Of a DNA stretch of 7,744 nucleotides, positions 1-5,996 are shown in pieces. This DNA comes from Candidatus Sigynarchaeota archaeon (GTDB lineage: Archaea > Asgardarchaeota > Jordarchaeia > Jordarchaeales > Jordarchaeaceae): NCBI GenBank assembly GCA_030587505.1, contig JAUQYY010000304.1:1-7744 (forward strand), in the 5' to 3' direction. Position 1 is the first letter of the stretch; every line of letters starts with the position of its first letter. Below the pieces are notes generated by a model. The model did not search any database. It had not been told where the DNA came from and saw only the letters and a program-made list of their open reading frames with translations. The translations under genes and the position numbers were made by a program.

Positions 1-1311
1 CACTCGGAGAGAGGTCCAGCGATACCCGGTTACCTGAAGGCGCTCTTCAAAAAAGCAGAGCTTGCTCAAAGGCTTGTCATGAAGCTGGATATCCCACGAG
101 GCTATGGGGTGAGGGCAAACACCCTTCGAATCGTTCTCCTCCCGCTCATCGCCGCAGCCCTCGCCTTCGGCAAACGCAAGCCAGACGGTTCACTCGTCGC
201 CAACGTGAAAAGGCTCAGCCTCAGAACGCTCGAATGGCTCACAGGATTACACCGAAACACGGTGTGGAAAGCGTTAAAGAGGCTGACCCAGGGGATTGAA
301 ATTGCAGGAGTAAAAGTTGAAGTTAGCAAGCAAGAACACCGCGGGATGCGATTAGCCCCCGTCTACAAGGTTACAATTTCGGCTCAGCTGCTTTCAGATG
401 GAATTTTGCAAATTTGTGACACAGCCGAAGGTGTGAGACACCGCAGTGCGGTGTCGCTCGGTAGTGTCACAAGTTTGCAATTTTCCCACGACGCCTTCAG
501 GCGAAAGCGGAGAGGAACAGCGTTAGGCAAAACGGATTATTTTGTCCTCATCGCTCTGAGTGAGTTGAGTTCAGCTGTTGTGTCCGAGCTGGCTGAACGT
601 CTCAAGTTAAATCACACAACGGTCTGGCGCAGCCTCAGGAAACTTGAGAGTTATGGCGTTGTAAAACGGATTGATAAACACGGCAAAGCGGTTATCTGGG
701 CGATAGGTGAGCTCAGCGAGATGAAGCTGGACGAGGTGGCCGATCTGTGTGGGGTAACTGGAAAACGAAAAAGAACGGCTATCCTTCATGCCCGTGAGCG
801 TAAGGAGCACGACGAGGATTTTGAAAGATGGGTGACGGCTCCTCCCCAGAAACGGATACGGAAGATGGATTTAAAAGCAGCTGAAACATCGCAGGGCGAA
901 CAATGGGAACAGATTCTCGTTCTCTCCTTTGATGGGGATCACACCGGCTTGATTGAGGAGTTCGAAAAGGAAGCTCCAGATCTCGCCTGTCAGACGCTCA
1001 GAGTTAAACGCGGGGACGGGCGGTTACAGCTATGGTTCCGCTATAATGGAGGTTTTAAGCCGAGAAGTTGGCTCATAGGCAAGGCGAGGGTCGAGCTTAA
1101 GAAGGAGGTTCCGAGGGTGAAGGAGGGGGATATCTCGCTTAACGACAAGTCGATAGCAAAGATAACGGATGAACAGGTTCAACGGCTCATCGCCTGGTTG
1201 GGTGAGCAAGCAGGGTCGAAGAATTTCTCAGCGCTGAGAAAATTTCAATCGCTTAGGCGTGTTATAATCGAGAGGGGAGGTGATTTCCGATGGGCTACAA
1301 GGGAAAGGTGA
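1..1311 (+). CDS. Tandem winged-helix DNA-binding protein, 5' end outside the window
   Basis: The frame is open from base 1, so the gene probably begins upstream. The first in-window ATG is at 79 with only a weak AAAGG ahead of it. Numbering from that ATG, residues about 45-100 and 150-210 each look like a winged helix. Their recognition-helix regions resemble each other (LHRNTVWKALKRL and LNHTTVWRSLRKL), which suggests an internal duplication. The second is MarR/ArsR-like in style (ELAERLKLNHTTVWRSLRKL followed by a GVVKRI wing). Residues 275-410 form a basic C-terminal region I do not recognise. The linker at residues 108-136 is encoded by a long DNA palindrome. The 3' end overlaps the antitoxin gene by 22 bases. 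DNA binding is well supported. Whether it is a transcription regulator or a plasmid-type replication initiator is inference; the missing N-terminus would decide. Confidence 0.75.
   Translation, partial: HSERGPAIPGYLKALFKKAELAQRLVMKLDIPRGYGVRANTLRIVLLPLIAAALAFGKRKPDGSLVANVKRLSLRTLEWLTGLHRNTVWKALKRLTQGIEIAGVKVEVSKQEHRGMRLAPVYKVTISAQLLSDGILQICDTAEGVRHRSAVSLGSVTSLQFSHDAFRRKRRGTALGKTDYFVLIALSELSSAVVSELAERLKLNHTTVWRSLRKLESYGVVKRIDKHGKAVIWAIGELSEMKLDEVADLCGVTGKRKRTAILHARERKEHDEDFERWVTAPPQKRIRKMDLKAAETSQGEQWEQILVLSFDGDHTGLIEEFEKEAPDLACQTLRVKRGDGRLQLWFRYNGGFKPRSWLIGKARVELKKEVPRVKEGDISLNDKSIAKITDEQVQRLIAWLGEQAGSKNFSALRKFQSLRRVIIERGGDFRWATRER
401..485. repeat. 85-bp nested palindrome inside the winged-helix gene
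   Basis: Outer arms 401-422 and 464-485 are 22 bases each and match as inverted repeats at 19 positions; the GTGACAC/GTGTCAC ends are exact. Inside lies a perfect 9-base-arm palindrome, GACACCGCA-G-TGCGGTGTC (437-455). CCGA (425-428) can also pair with TCGG (458-461). A competing hairpin GGTGT-GAG-ACACC (430-442) overlaps the inner palindrome. The whole unit is translated without a stop in the linker between the two winged helices. Confidence 0.85.
1225..1240. promoter_or_regulatory. Perfect 16-bp palindrome, candidate operator of the toxin-antitoxin pair
   Basis: TTCTCAGCGCTGAGAA is a perfect dyad centred 30 bases upstream of a TATAAT box and about 57 bases before the antitoxin start. It lies inside the end of the upstream coding sequence. 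Toxin-antitoxin operons of the VapBC type are usually autorepressed at palindromes near their promoter, so an operator role is plausible. It is inferred from position and symmetry only. Confidence 0.4.
1263..1268 (+). promoter_or_regulatory. Candidate -10 box (TATAAT) for the antitoxin gene
   Basis: An exact TATAAT lies 21 bases upstream of the antitoxin ATG. No good -35 hexamer stands at 16-18 bases; the stretch there is AAATTT-like. If active, it would give the toxin-antitoxin pair its own promoter inside the upstream gene, with the 1225-1240 palindrome just behind the -35 region. Confidence 0.35.
1273..1283 (+). promoter_or_regulatory. Strong ribosome binding site of the antitoxin gene
   Basis: AGGGGAGGTGA ends 6 bases before the ATG at 1290 and fixes that start, although it lies inside the end of the preceding gene. 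Confidence 0.75.
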
Positions 1312-1526
1312 AGGGAAGGATTATCGAGCTGGACGAACCCCTGCCCTATCCTGACGGCACACGGGTGGAGGTGACCGTGAAGCCGGAGGAGATGCGCAAA
1401 GGTTCCCCGAAGCTCATCCTCCAACTGCTTGTCGGAACGCTTTCACATGAGGAGGCCGAGCTCATCCGCAAAGCTGTTTCTGAAATCCGGCGCATCGACC
1501 CCAGCCTCTGGGAGGAGGAGCGGTGA
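1290..1526 (+). CDS. Antitoxin partner of a VapC-type toxin (AF2212/DUF104-like)
   Basis: This 78-residue protein begins with a small beta-rich segment of the type KGKVKGRIIELDEPLPYPDG, followed by TRVEVTV. That pattern is typical of the short antitoxins found beside PIN-domain toxins. Residues about 50-75 form a charged helix ending in DPSLW, a common toxin-wrapping tail. It would neutralise the PIN ribonuclease and may repress its own promoter. The start is set by a strong ribosome binding site at 1273-1283. The stop codon overlaps the toxin's GTG start in the sequence GTGA, so translation is coupled. The gene overlaps the upstream winged-helix gene by 22 bases. It looks intact although its partner is broken. 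The family call rests on the N-terminal pattern and the neighbour; exact subfamily is uncertain. Confidence 0.75.
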   Translation: MGYKGKVKGRIIELDEPLPYPDGTRVEVTVKPEEMRKGSPKLILQLLVGTLSHEEAELIRKAVSEIRRIDPSLWEEER

Positions 1527-1907
1527 GGTATCTCTTGGACACCAACCACTGGAGCTACCTGCAGGAAGGTCATCCGGGGGTGATCACCTGTTTTCGGCGA
1601 TTGCCGGAGGAAGCAGAGGTTTACATGTCTGTCGTAACTCAAGCTGAGCTTCTCGCCGGCATTGAGCTTGTGAGAAGCGAGCGCCGGCGACGGGAGCTGG
1701 AGAGGCTTTACCGAGAGGTCATAGGAAGCGTCACCGAAATCGTGCCCATAACCTCTGAAGTGGCCAGGGAGTTTGCTCATGTCTACGTGGAGCTCCGGCG
1801 CAAGGGGAGGCCGCCCCGATGAGGCCCTCTGAGGCGGTTCTGACGCGTCGCATAACGACCGTGATTTCAAGTTACACCCCATCGTAAGACGGGGGTTGAG
1901 CGACTGA
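1523..1907 (+). pseudogene. vapC: VapC-like PIN-domain toxin, broken by an internal deletion and frameshift
   Basis: PIN toxins are Mg-dependent ribonucleases with four acidic residues. The GTG-started frame (1523-1822, 99 residues) has the first, in MRYLLDTN (Asp6), and the second, in TQAELLAG (Glu42), then stops soon after LRRKGRP, where family members usually continue with an NDLWIAA-like segment. A different frame, 1842-1904 (stop to 1907), reads DASHNDRDFKLHPIVRRGLSD, which matches the usual VapC tail with the fourth acidic site (RDF). About 20 residues (60 bases) are expected between the two pieces but only 34 bases are present, so I infer a loss of roughly 26 bases. The third acidic residue is missing. 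The toxin is probably inactive, unless the break is a sequencing or assembly error. Confidence 0.75.
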
Positions 1908-1969
1908 CAGAAGCGGGGCAGTATCATAAGGGGTGCCAATCGGTGCGATACGCTAAACCCCCGCCTTAC
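1884..1969. repeat. 86-bp inverted-repeat structure with 19-base arms
   Basis: Arms 1884-1902 (GTAAGACGGGGGTTGAGCG) and 1951-1969 match as inverted repeats at 17 of 19 positions, around a 48-base loop. A short GTATC/GATAC pair (1921-1925, 1947-1951) lies inside. The left arm contains the last codons of the VapC remnant. No T-run follows, so it is not a standard terminator. It may be a small mobile palindrome or a structured RNA end. Confidence 0.6.
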
Positions 1970-2137
1970 AGTGGGTATCGACGAAGAAAGCGGTTCTCAA
2001 CTTAACATAATCCATGTTATCGGAAACAGTCAAGCTTTATTCCTTCACAATTCCCGAACAGCCTTTCCATAGGAGAAACTTCCCAACGCTAACTGCTAAA
2101 ATCCTTAACACTACTTATTGTTTCGTAAAGCCCTGCT
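1908..2137. other. Stretch without a recognised gene
   Basis: Apart from the right arm of the 1884-1969 inverted repeat, I see only small symmetries: AACAT-AATCC-ATGTT near 2005-2020, and TAAAGC-CCT-GCTTTA at 2126-2140. The latter overlaps the stop of the minus-strand fragment and is followed on the plus strand by TTTGTT, so it could be a weak terminator. There is no convincing coding frame. Confidence 0.5.
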
Positions 2138-2551
2138 TTATTTGTTACTGGAAGTAATCGGGTGAAACGAAAGATAAACACTGTATACCATGTAGGACTC
2201 CTCAAATGAAAACACAACACTACCAATAAGATCTATGCTAGGCAATATTCCAATGCTAAGTCCTATTTGGCCAGAGAAAGCACTATCACTATTTGTGTTT
2301 CTAAGTCCTTCCGCTTCAATAGTCACCCAGCTATAAGTGTTTGCTACTCCCGCGAAAGGAGAAAGCGTAGAGCCAGATTCCAATTTTATTGGTTTGAAAA
2401 TCCCTACTCCCGCCGATAAATACATCCCACGTGCTGTCGCTCTTTCGCCTGTATACTCATCAATGACTTTAGCAAATTCAACGCCGAAGCCTGTTGTTGT
2501 CAGATAATGTAGCCCCGTTTTTCCTAACGGTCTTATTGAACTCAGCCTCAC
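2138..2551 (-). pseudogene. C-terminal fragment of an outer-membrane beta-barrel-like protein
   Basis: The frame reads from a GTG at 2551 to the stop at 2138 (137 residues). It shows alternating hydrophobic/polar strands with glycine and aromatic residues (LHYLTTTGFGVEFAKV, ATARGMYLSAGVGIF, SAFSGQIGLSIGILPSIDLI, YMVYSVYLSF), as in the last strands of small outer-membrane barrels. There is no signal peptide and no ribosome binding site at the GTG. The frame is closed upstream by a stop at 2573-2575, inside the left terminal repeat region of an insertion-sequence remnant whose edge (2554) lies 3 bases from the GTG. I infer that the insertion cut the gene and that the 5' part is lost; no matching N-terminal coding sequence is visible beyond 2824. 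No specific family is recognised. Confidence 0.5.
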
Positions 2552-2553
2552 AA

Positions 2554-2571
2554 TGAACTCATTGCAAAAAT
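2554..2571 (+). repeat. Left terminal inverted repeat of the insertion-sequence remnant
   Basis: TGAACTCATTGCAAAAAT is an exact inverted copy of 2807-2824; the match stops at both outer edges, which defines the element ends. Confidence 0.85.
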
Positions 2572-2782
2572 CTCAAAGCGATTAAGAGAGAAACAGGCGA
2601 AACAAGCCCCATGAAAGTATCAACAAGCCTCTCATAATGGACTGTCAACCTCCTGAAGCTCTTCATCCTACCCTACGCCTGCCCCTGAGATACGTCTCAT
2701 CGACAAACCTGTATGGCCTGCCTCTTGCTCCATACAGCTTCAAACAGCCGACAGGATCTGAGAGTGTGAGCCTTCGTCCCCC
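2559..2782 (-). pseudogene. Transposase C-terminal remnant, IS5-like
   Basis: Two overlapping pieces are readable. One frame (about 2782 down to the 2660s) gives KLYGARGRPYRFVDETYLRG followed by RRRVG and a stop. The next frame (from 2666 to the stop at 2559-2561) gives KSFRRLTVHYERLVDTFMGL and ends in LLIALRFLQ. The second piece matches the usual end of IS5-group DDE transposases, where a segment such as RVE..NAWLKSFRRL..RYER is followed by a hydrophobic helix. The junction lacks that segment, including the expected catalytic Glu, so a short deletion plus frameshift is inferred. The N-terminal part and the first two catalytic Asp are absent. It is not functional. The family call rests on the C-terminal motif only. 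Confidence 0.65.
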
Positions 2783-2806
2783 TCACCTTAGACCAGCACA
2801 TCTCCC

Positions 2807-2824
2807 ATTTTTGCAATGAGTTCA
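2807..2824 (-). repeat. Right terminal inverted repeat of the insertion-sequence remnant
   Basis: Exact reverse complement of 2554-2571. Confidence 0.85.
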
Positions 2825-2919
2825 GATTTTATCAGTTCTTGAGAAACCCGTCAATAAGCCTGGAGAAACTAAGATGTTTAGTTGCTCCGCACCGGTTGTT
2901 CTTATCTGTGATGACATTA

Positions 2920-2948
2920 TTGACTTTTAGGGTTAAAAATGTTAAATC
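2920..2948 (+). promoter_or_regulatory. Candidate promoter of the replication operon
   Basis: TTGACT (2920-2925) resembles a -35 box. TTAAAT (2942-2947) lies 16 bases further as a weak -10. The two GTTAAA words at 2932-2937 and 2941-2946 overlap this stretch and could be a repressor site. If used, the transcript would start very close to the ribosome binding site, which makes the assignment tentative. Confidence 0.3.
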
Positions 2949-2950
2949 TG

Positions 2951-2962
2951 ACCAGGGAGGTG
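2951..2962 (+). promoter_or_regulatory. Strong ribosome binding site of the helix-turn-helix gene
   Basis: CCAGGGAGGTGA ends 7 bases before the GTG at 2970 and supports that non-ATG start. Confidence 0.75.
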
Positions 2963-2969
2963 AAAGCCC

Positions 2970-3632
2970 GTGAGAAGGTATTTCACCACATTAAGGGCAG
3001 AGTTCACACGCGAGTGGACCCCACCAGAAGGAATATCTGAAAAGAAAGCACAAGCAGCCCTTGAGGTAGCCTTAAGCAATGCTACACTCAAGGAGATTGC
3101 CAAACGCGTAGGTATCTCTTACGGAACCCTTCGCAACTGGCACTCGCAAGACCCCAGGTTTCAGAAACTAGTTGAGAGAATTCGATACGAATTTGCAAAC
3201 AAGCTACAAGATCATATTGAGAAGGAGATCCGCAGTAGATGGAGAGAAGCTGAGGAAACCGGAGAAGTGCCGGATCTTTCCGATCTTACCCCTCTCTTCA
3301 AAGATCGTTTTGAGTATAGTGGGGGATTGAAACGTGAACTAGCTGACCGAGCAGAAAGATTGCTTGAGATGTTAGAGCGAGAGGAAAAGGAGGAAGAAGC
3401 TCTGATACTCGCCGATATTGCCTCTGTGCTGTGGTGGATCGCTCATGGAGGCGAAAAGTCTTTAGAGGACACTCGATCTGATTTACAGCTAGAAGTAGTT
3501 TCCGCTTATCTTGCAGGGTGGGCTAAAGAACTGAAAAGCAAAATTGAAAAAGTAACCTCTCTGTCAGAAGAAGACAGGGAAGAATTGAGATTCTTTCTCA
3601 CAGTAGTAGCCGAATTGATGGGGGGTGAATAA
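2970..3632 (+). CDS. Helix-turn-helix protein encoded ahead of the primase-helicase, function unknown
   Basis: This 220-residue protein starts at GTG behind a strong ribosome binding site. Residues about 28-58 form a clear helix-turn-helix (ATLKEIAKRVGISYGTLRNW, then HSQDPRFQKLVERI). That style is common in phage terminase small subunits and in small phage regulators. The remainder is helical and very charged: an acidic coiled-coil-like stretch at about 118-145 (LLEMLEREEKEEEALILADI) and a C-terminal helix bundle. No catalytic motif is seen. It ends 3 bases before the primase-helicase start, so the two form an operon. By context it may recognise the replication origin, load the helicase or regulate the operon. 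A terminase role is less likely because no large terminase or capsid gene follows. DNA binding is well supported; the exact role is inference. Confidence 0.8.
   Translation: MRRYFTTLRAEFTREWTPPEGISEKKAQAALEVALSNATLKEIAKRVGISYGTLRNWHSQDPRFQKLVERIRYEFANKLQDHIEKEIRSRWREAEETGEVPDLSDLTPLFKDRFEYSGGLKRELADRAERLLEMLEREEKEEEALILADIASVLWWIAHGGEKSLEDTRSDLQLEVVSAYLAGWAKELKSKIEKVTSLSEEDREELRFFLTVVAELMGGE
3620..3627 (+). promoter_or_regulatory. Ribosome binding site of the primase-helicase gene
   Basis: GGGGGGTGA-like sequence in the last codons of the upstream gene, about 8 bases before the ATG at 3636. An ATG at 3632 is in a different frame, and the spacing favours 3636. Confidence 0.6.
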
Positions 3633-3635
3633 TGA

Positions 3636-5996
3636 ATGACCACTACTATACCACAAGAAAAACACGCTAGAGATGAGAAAAAGACGGCAATACTGCTAGC
3701 TGCCATCAGGTATCTCCGAGAGGCTTTCTCCGTTTTTCCTCTTGAACACGGCTCCAAGCGTCCTGCCATTATAAACAGAAGACGATTTTCGTGGCAAATG
3801 TTCCAAAAACGCAGGCCTACAGAGGAGGAATTGAGAGAGCTCTTCCAAGAAAATGTAGGCATCGCTGTTATTTGCGGTAAGATCAGCAACGGATTGGTTG
3901 TGCTAGACTTCGACGGTAAGGATTGCGCTGAAATCTCAGCCAGATTTGAGGAAGCGTGGCCTGAAATTGCATATCGGACCCGCAGAGTTATGACTGGAAG
4001 TGGTAAACTTCACATTTGGTTGCGCTGTCCTGATATGCCAGAGGAGCTGACACGCCTAGAGTGGAAGTTCCCAGATATAGGCGATGCAGCCGCAGAGCTT
4101 AGGGCAAATGGGCATTATGTAGTTGCTCCTCCTTCCCTGCATCCTTCGGGCAGGCATTACCAATTTTTAAATGATAAGCCGGTGCTGGAGATTCCCTTCA
4201 GGAAGCTGAGGGAAATCATCAATTGGTTTGATAAGTATGGAGTTAGGACGGTTGGAAAACAAGACATTGAGCAGGGACGAGATATAATCCGAAGGGTGGA
4301 AGCGAAATGTTCCGATGACACCCTTCATAAAGCAGCAGAATATTATCTTTCAAGAGCCCTAGAAATAACAGCACCTGGTTGCAGAAACAACGTGGGTTTC
4401 TGGCTTGCTTGTCAGCTCAGGGATCTAGGTCTAGATGAATCTGAGGCCGAGAGCTATATGGTAGAGTATGCTAAATGTGCTCCACAGGGAAGCCACCCCT
4501 ACACAGTGGAAGAAGCTCTCTCCAGTTTGCGATCAGCTTACAAAAGGGAACCGCGCGAGCCAGCTATCCCAGGGATTAAGAAGAAACGAAAAATCACCCC
4601 ATCGGGACTTCAAGTTGAGGAAGTCCAGCTTGATCCTCAAACAGTGGATATCCTTATCCAACGCAATCTCACAGACGCAGGAAACGCTGAATGCTTCAGA
4701 GATATCTTCGGCTCCCATTTCAAGTGGGTGAAGGAGAAAGGCACTTGGTTTCGATGGGATGGTGTTAGATGGATTGAGGATAATGAGGCAGCCTTAAGAG
4801 CCATGCTAGAAGTAGCCAGACTAAGAGCAAGAGCAGCTATCTCCATTGAGGATGAGGAAAAGCGAGCTAAAACTTTGAAATGGGCATTGTCCTCCGAAAA
4901 TAACGCTCGGCTCAACGCCGCTCTTAACATAGCTGCTGCCTTTCTAACAGTTCGGTATACAGATTTCGATAAAGATCCTTGGCTCCTCTGTTGTGCCAAC
5001 GGTGTTGTAGATCTGCGAACTGGTGAGCTTCGACCCTCCAAGCCTGAGGATATGCTCCATCGATCGACTAACATTCGATACGATCCAACGGCTAGGTGTC
5101 CTAGATGGGAGAGATTTCTTCGAGAAATCTTTCTAGGTGATGAGGAGCTAATTGATTTTATCTGGCGCGCCATTGGGTATAGCTTAACAGGACTGATGCC
5201 AGAGGTGATTTTCATCTGCTATGGGACAGGGGCAAATGGAAAATCGACATTTTTAACCGTTCTAGAGTGGCTCCTTGGAGAATATGCTGTTGTAGCTCCA
5301 TCCAGCGTGTTCAGGAGGGGGATGGAAAAAGGAGAAGCTCCCTCCCCCGATTTAGCAAAGCTCGCTGGGGCTAGACTGGCTAAATCTATTGAAGTCAGGG
5401 AGAGCATACAACTCGATGAAGAAAGAGTAAAAGCTCTGACAGGAGGCGATCGCCTCACAGCGAGATTTCTCCACAGGGATTACTTCGAGTTCTATCCAAT
5501 AGCGAAAATTTGGTGGGCGGTGAACCATAAGCCAATCATCAGAGATACCACCCTCGCAATGTGGAGGAGAATAAAGCTGATACCATTTGAAGCGAGATTT
5601 GAACCTGATCAGGGTAACTGGCAACCAAAGGAAGAATTGCTGGCTGAGCTTAGAGAAGAGCTTCCGGGGATCCTCCTCTGGGCGGTTAGAGGATGCCTCG
5701 AATGGCAAAAGCGAGGGCTCGATCCTGTGGAGAAGGTAAAGACTGCAACTGAGGAATATAGGCGAGAGTCAGACGTAATTGAGAGATTTCTAGAAGAGCG
5801 CTGCGTCCAAAAACCAGAGGCAAAGGTGAAAGCGAGCGAGCTTTACCAAGAGTATCGAAGATGGGCTGAAGAAAACGGGGAAAGTCCAATGAGCGCTCAG
5901 ATGTTCGGACGCCGCATGAGAGAGAGGGGGTTTGAAAAAAGACGAGAAGCTAAGGGTTGGTTCTACAGTGGAATAGGGTTACTTGCAAGGGAATGA
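3636..5996 (+). CDS. Primase-polymerase fused to a D5-type SF3 helicase (replication protein)
   Basis: The 786-residue protein would make primers and unwind DNA at a replicon origin. Residues 36-200 match the bifunctional primase/polymerase domain: PLEHGSKRPA, the metal-binding VVLDFDGKD (Asp91, Asp93), GSGKLHIWLR with His126, and the ELRANGHYVVAPPSLHPSG block. Residues about 345-500 fit the D5 N-terminal domain (YDPTARCPRWERFLREIF). The SF3 ATPase follows: Walker A GTGANGKST (530-538), acidic Walker B-like SIEVRE (Glu586, Glu589), the sensor Asn in WWAVNHKPII (Asn630) and Arg644/645 as arginine-finger candidates. Residues 735-786 look like a C-terminal winged helix. All key residues are present and the length is normal for the class, so it appears functional. 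Such fusions belong to plasmids, phages, satellites and integrated elements. It is the second gene of a tight operon. Confidence 0.93.
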   Translation: MTTTIPQEKHARDEKKTAILLAAIRYLREAFSVFPLEHGSKRPAIINRRRFSWQMFQKRRPTEEELRELFQENVGIAVICGKISNGLVVLDFDGKDCAEISARFEEAWPEIAYRTRRVMTGSGKLHIWLRCPDMPEELTRLEWKFPDIGDAAAELRANGHYVVAPPSLHPSGRHYQFLNDKPVLEIPFRKLREIINWFDKYGVRTVGKQDIEQGRDIIRRVEAKCSDDTLHKAAEYYLSRALEITAPGCRNNVGFWLACQLRDLGLDESEAESYMVEYAKCAPQGSHPYTVEEALSSLRSAYKREPREPAIPGIKKKRKITPSGLQVEEVQLDPQTVDILIQRNLTDAGNAECFRDIFGSHFKWVKEKGTWFRWDGVRWIEDNEAALRAMLEVARLRARAAISIEDEEKRAKTLKWALSSENNARLNAALNIAAAFLTVRYTDFDKDPWLLCCANGVVDLRTGELRPSKPEDMLHRSTNIRYDPTARCPRWERFLREIFLGDEELIDFIWRAIGYSLTGLMPEVIFICYGTGANGKSTFLTVLEWLLGEYAVVAPSSVFRRGMEKGEAPSPDLAKLAGARLAKSIEVRESIQLDEERVKALTGGDRLTARFLHRDYFEFYPIAKIWWAVNHKPIIRDTTLAMWRRIKLIPFEARFEPDQGNWQPKEELLAELREELPGILLWAVRGCLEWQKRGLDPVEKVKTATEEYRRESDVIERFLEERCVQKPEAKVKASELYQEYRRWAEENGESPMSAQMFGRRMRERGFEKRREAKGWFYSGIGLLARE

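Larger units (their letters stand above)
2554..2824 (-). mobile_element. Internally deleted insertion sequence (IS5-like), 271 bp
   Basis: Perfect 18-base terminal inverted repeats, TGAACTCATTGCAAAAAT (2554-2571) and its reverse complement (2807-2824), bound the element. On the minus strand it carries a transposase C-terminus whose stop codon lies in the left repeat, a typical compact insertion-sequence layout. Full elements of this family are several times longer, so most of the transposase gene is gone and the copy resembles a MITE. No target-site duplication is visible: the flanks are CACAA and GATTT. A full-length relative elsewhere would be needed to move it. Confidence 0.75.

Noticed and set aside
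1346..1939. Long minus-strand open frame of 197 codons
   Set aside because: It lies opposite the antitoxin and toxin genes, has no recognisable domain, and the plus-strand genes explain the region.
1884..1969. CRISPR repeat or intrinsic terminator
   Set aside because: There are only two inverted copies, not regularly spaced direct repeats, and no T-run follows the stem.
2637..2819. Plus-strand open frame of 60 codons
   Set aside because: It is antisense to the transposase remnant, which has a recognisable family motif on the minus strand.
2547..2831. Target-site duplication around the insertion-sequence remnant
   Set aside because: The flanks CACAA and GATTT do not match at any short length.
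2822..2917. Short minus-strand frame of 31 codons right of the insertion-sequence remnant, considered as the missing 5' part of the outer-membrane fragment
   Set aside because: It has no signal peptide, and joining it across the element gives stop codons instead of a continuous frame.
4637..5215. Minus-strand open frame of 192 codons inside the primase-helicase gene
   Set aside because: It is antisense to D5/SF3 coding sequence and shows no independent features.
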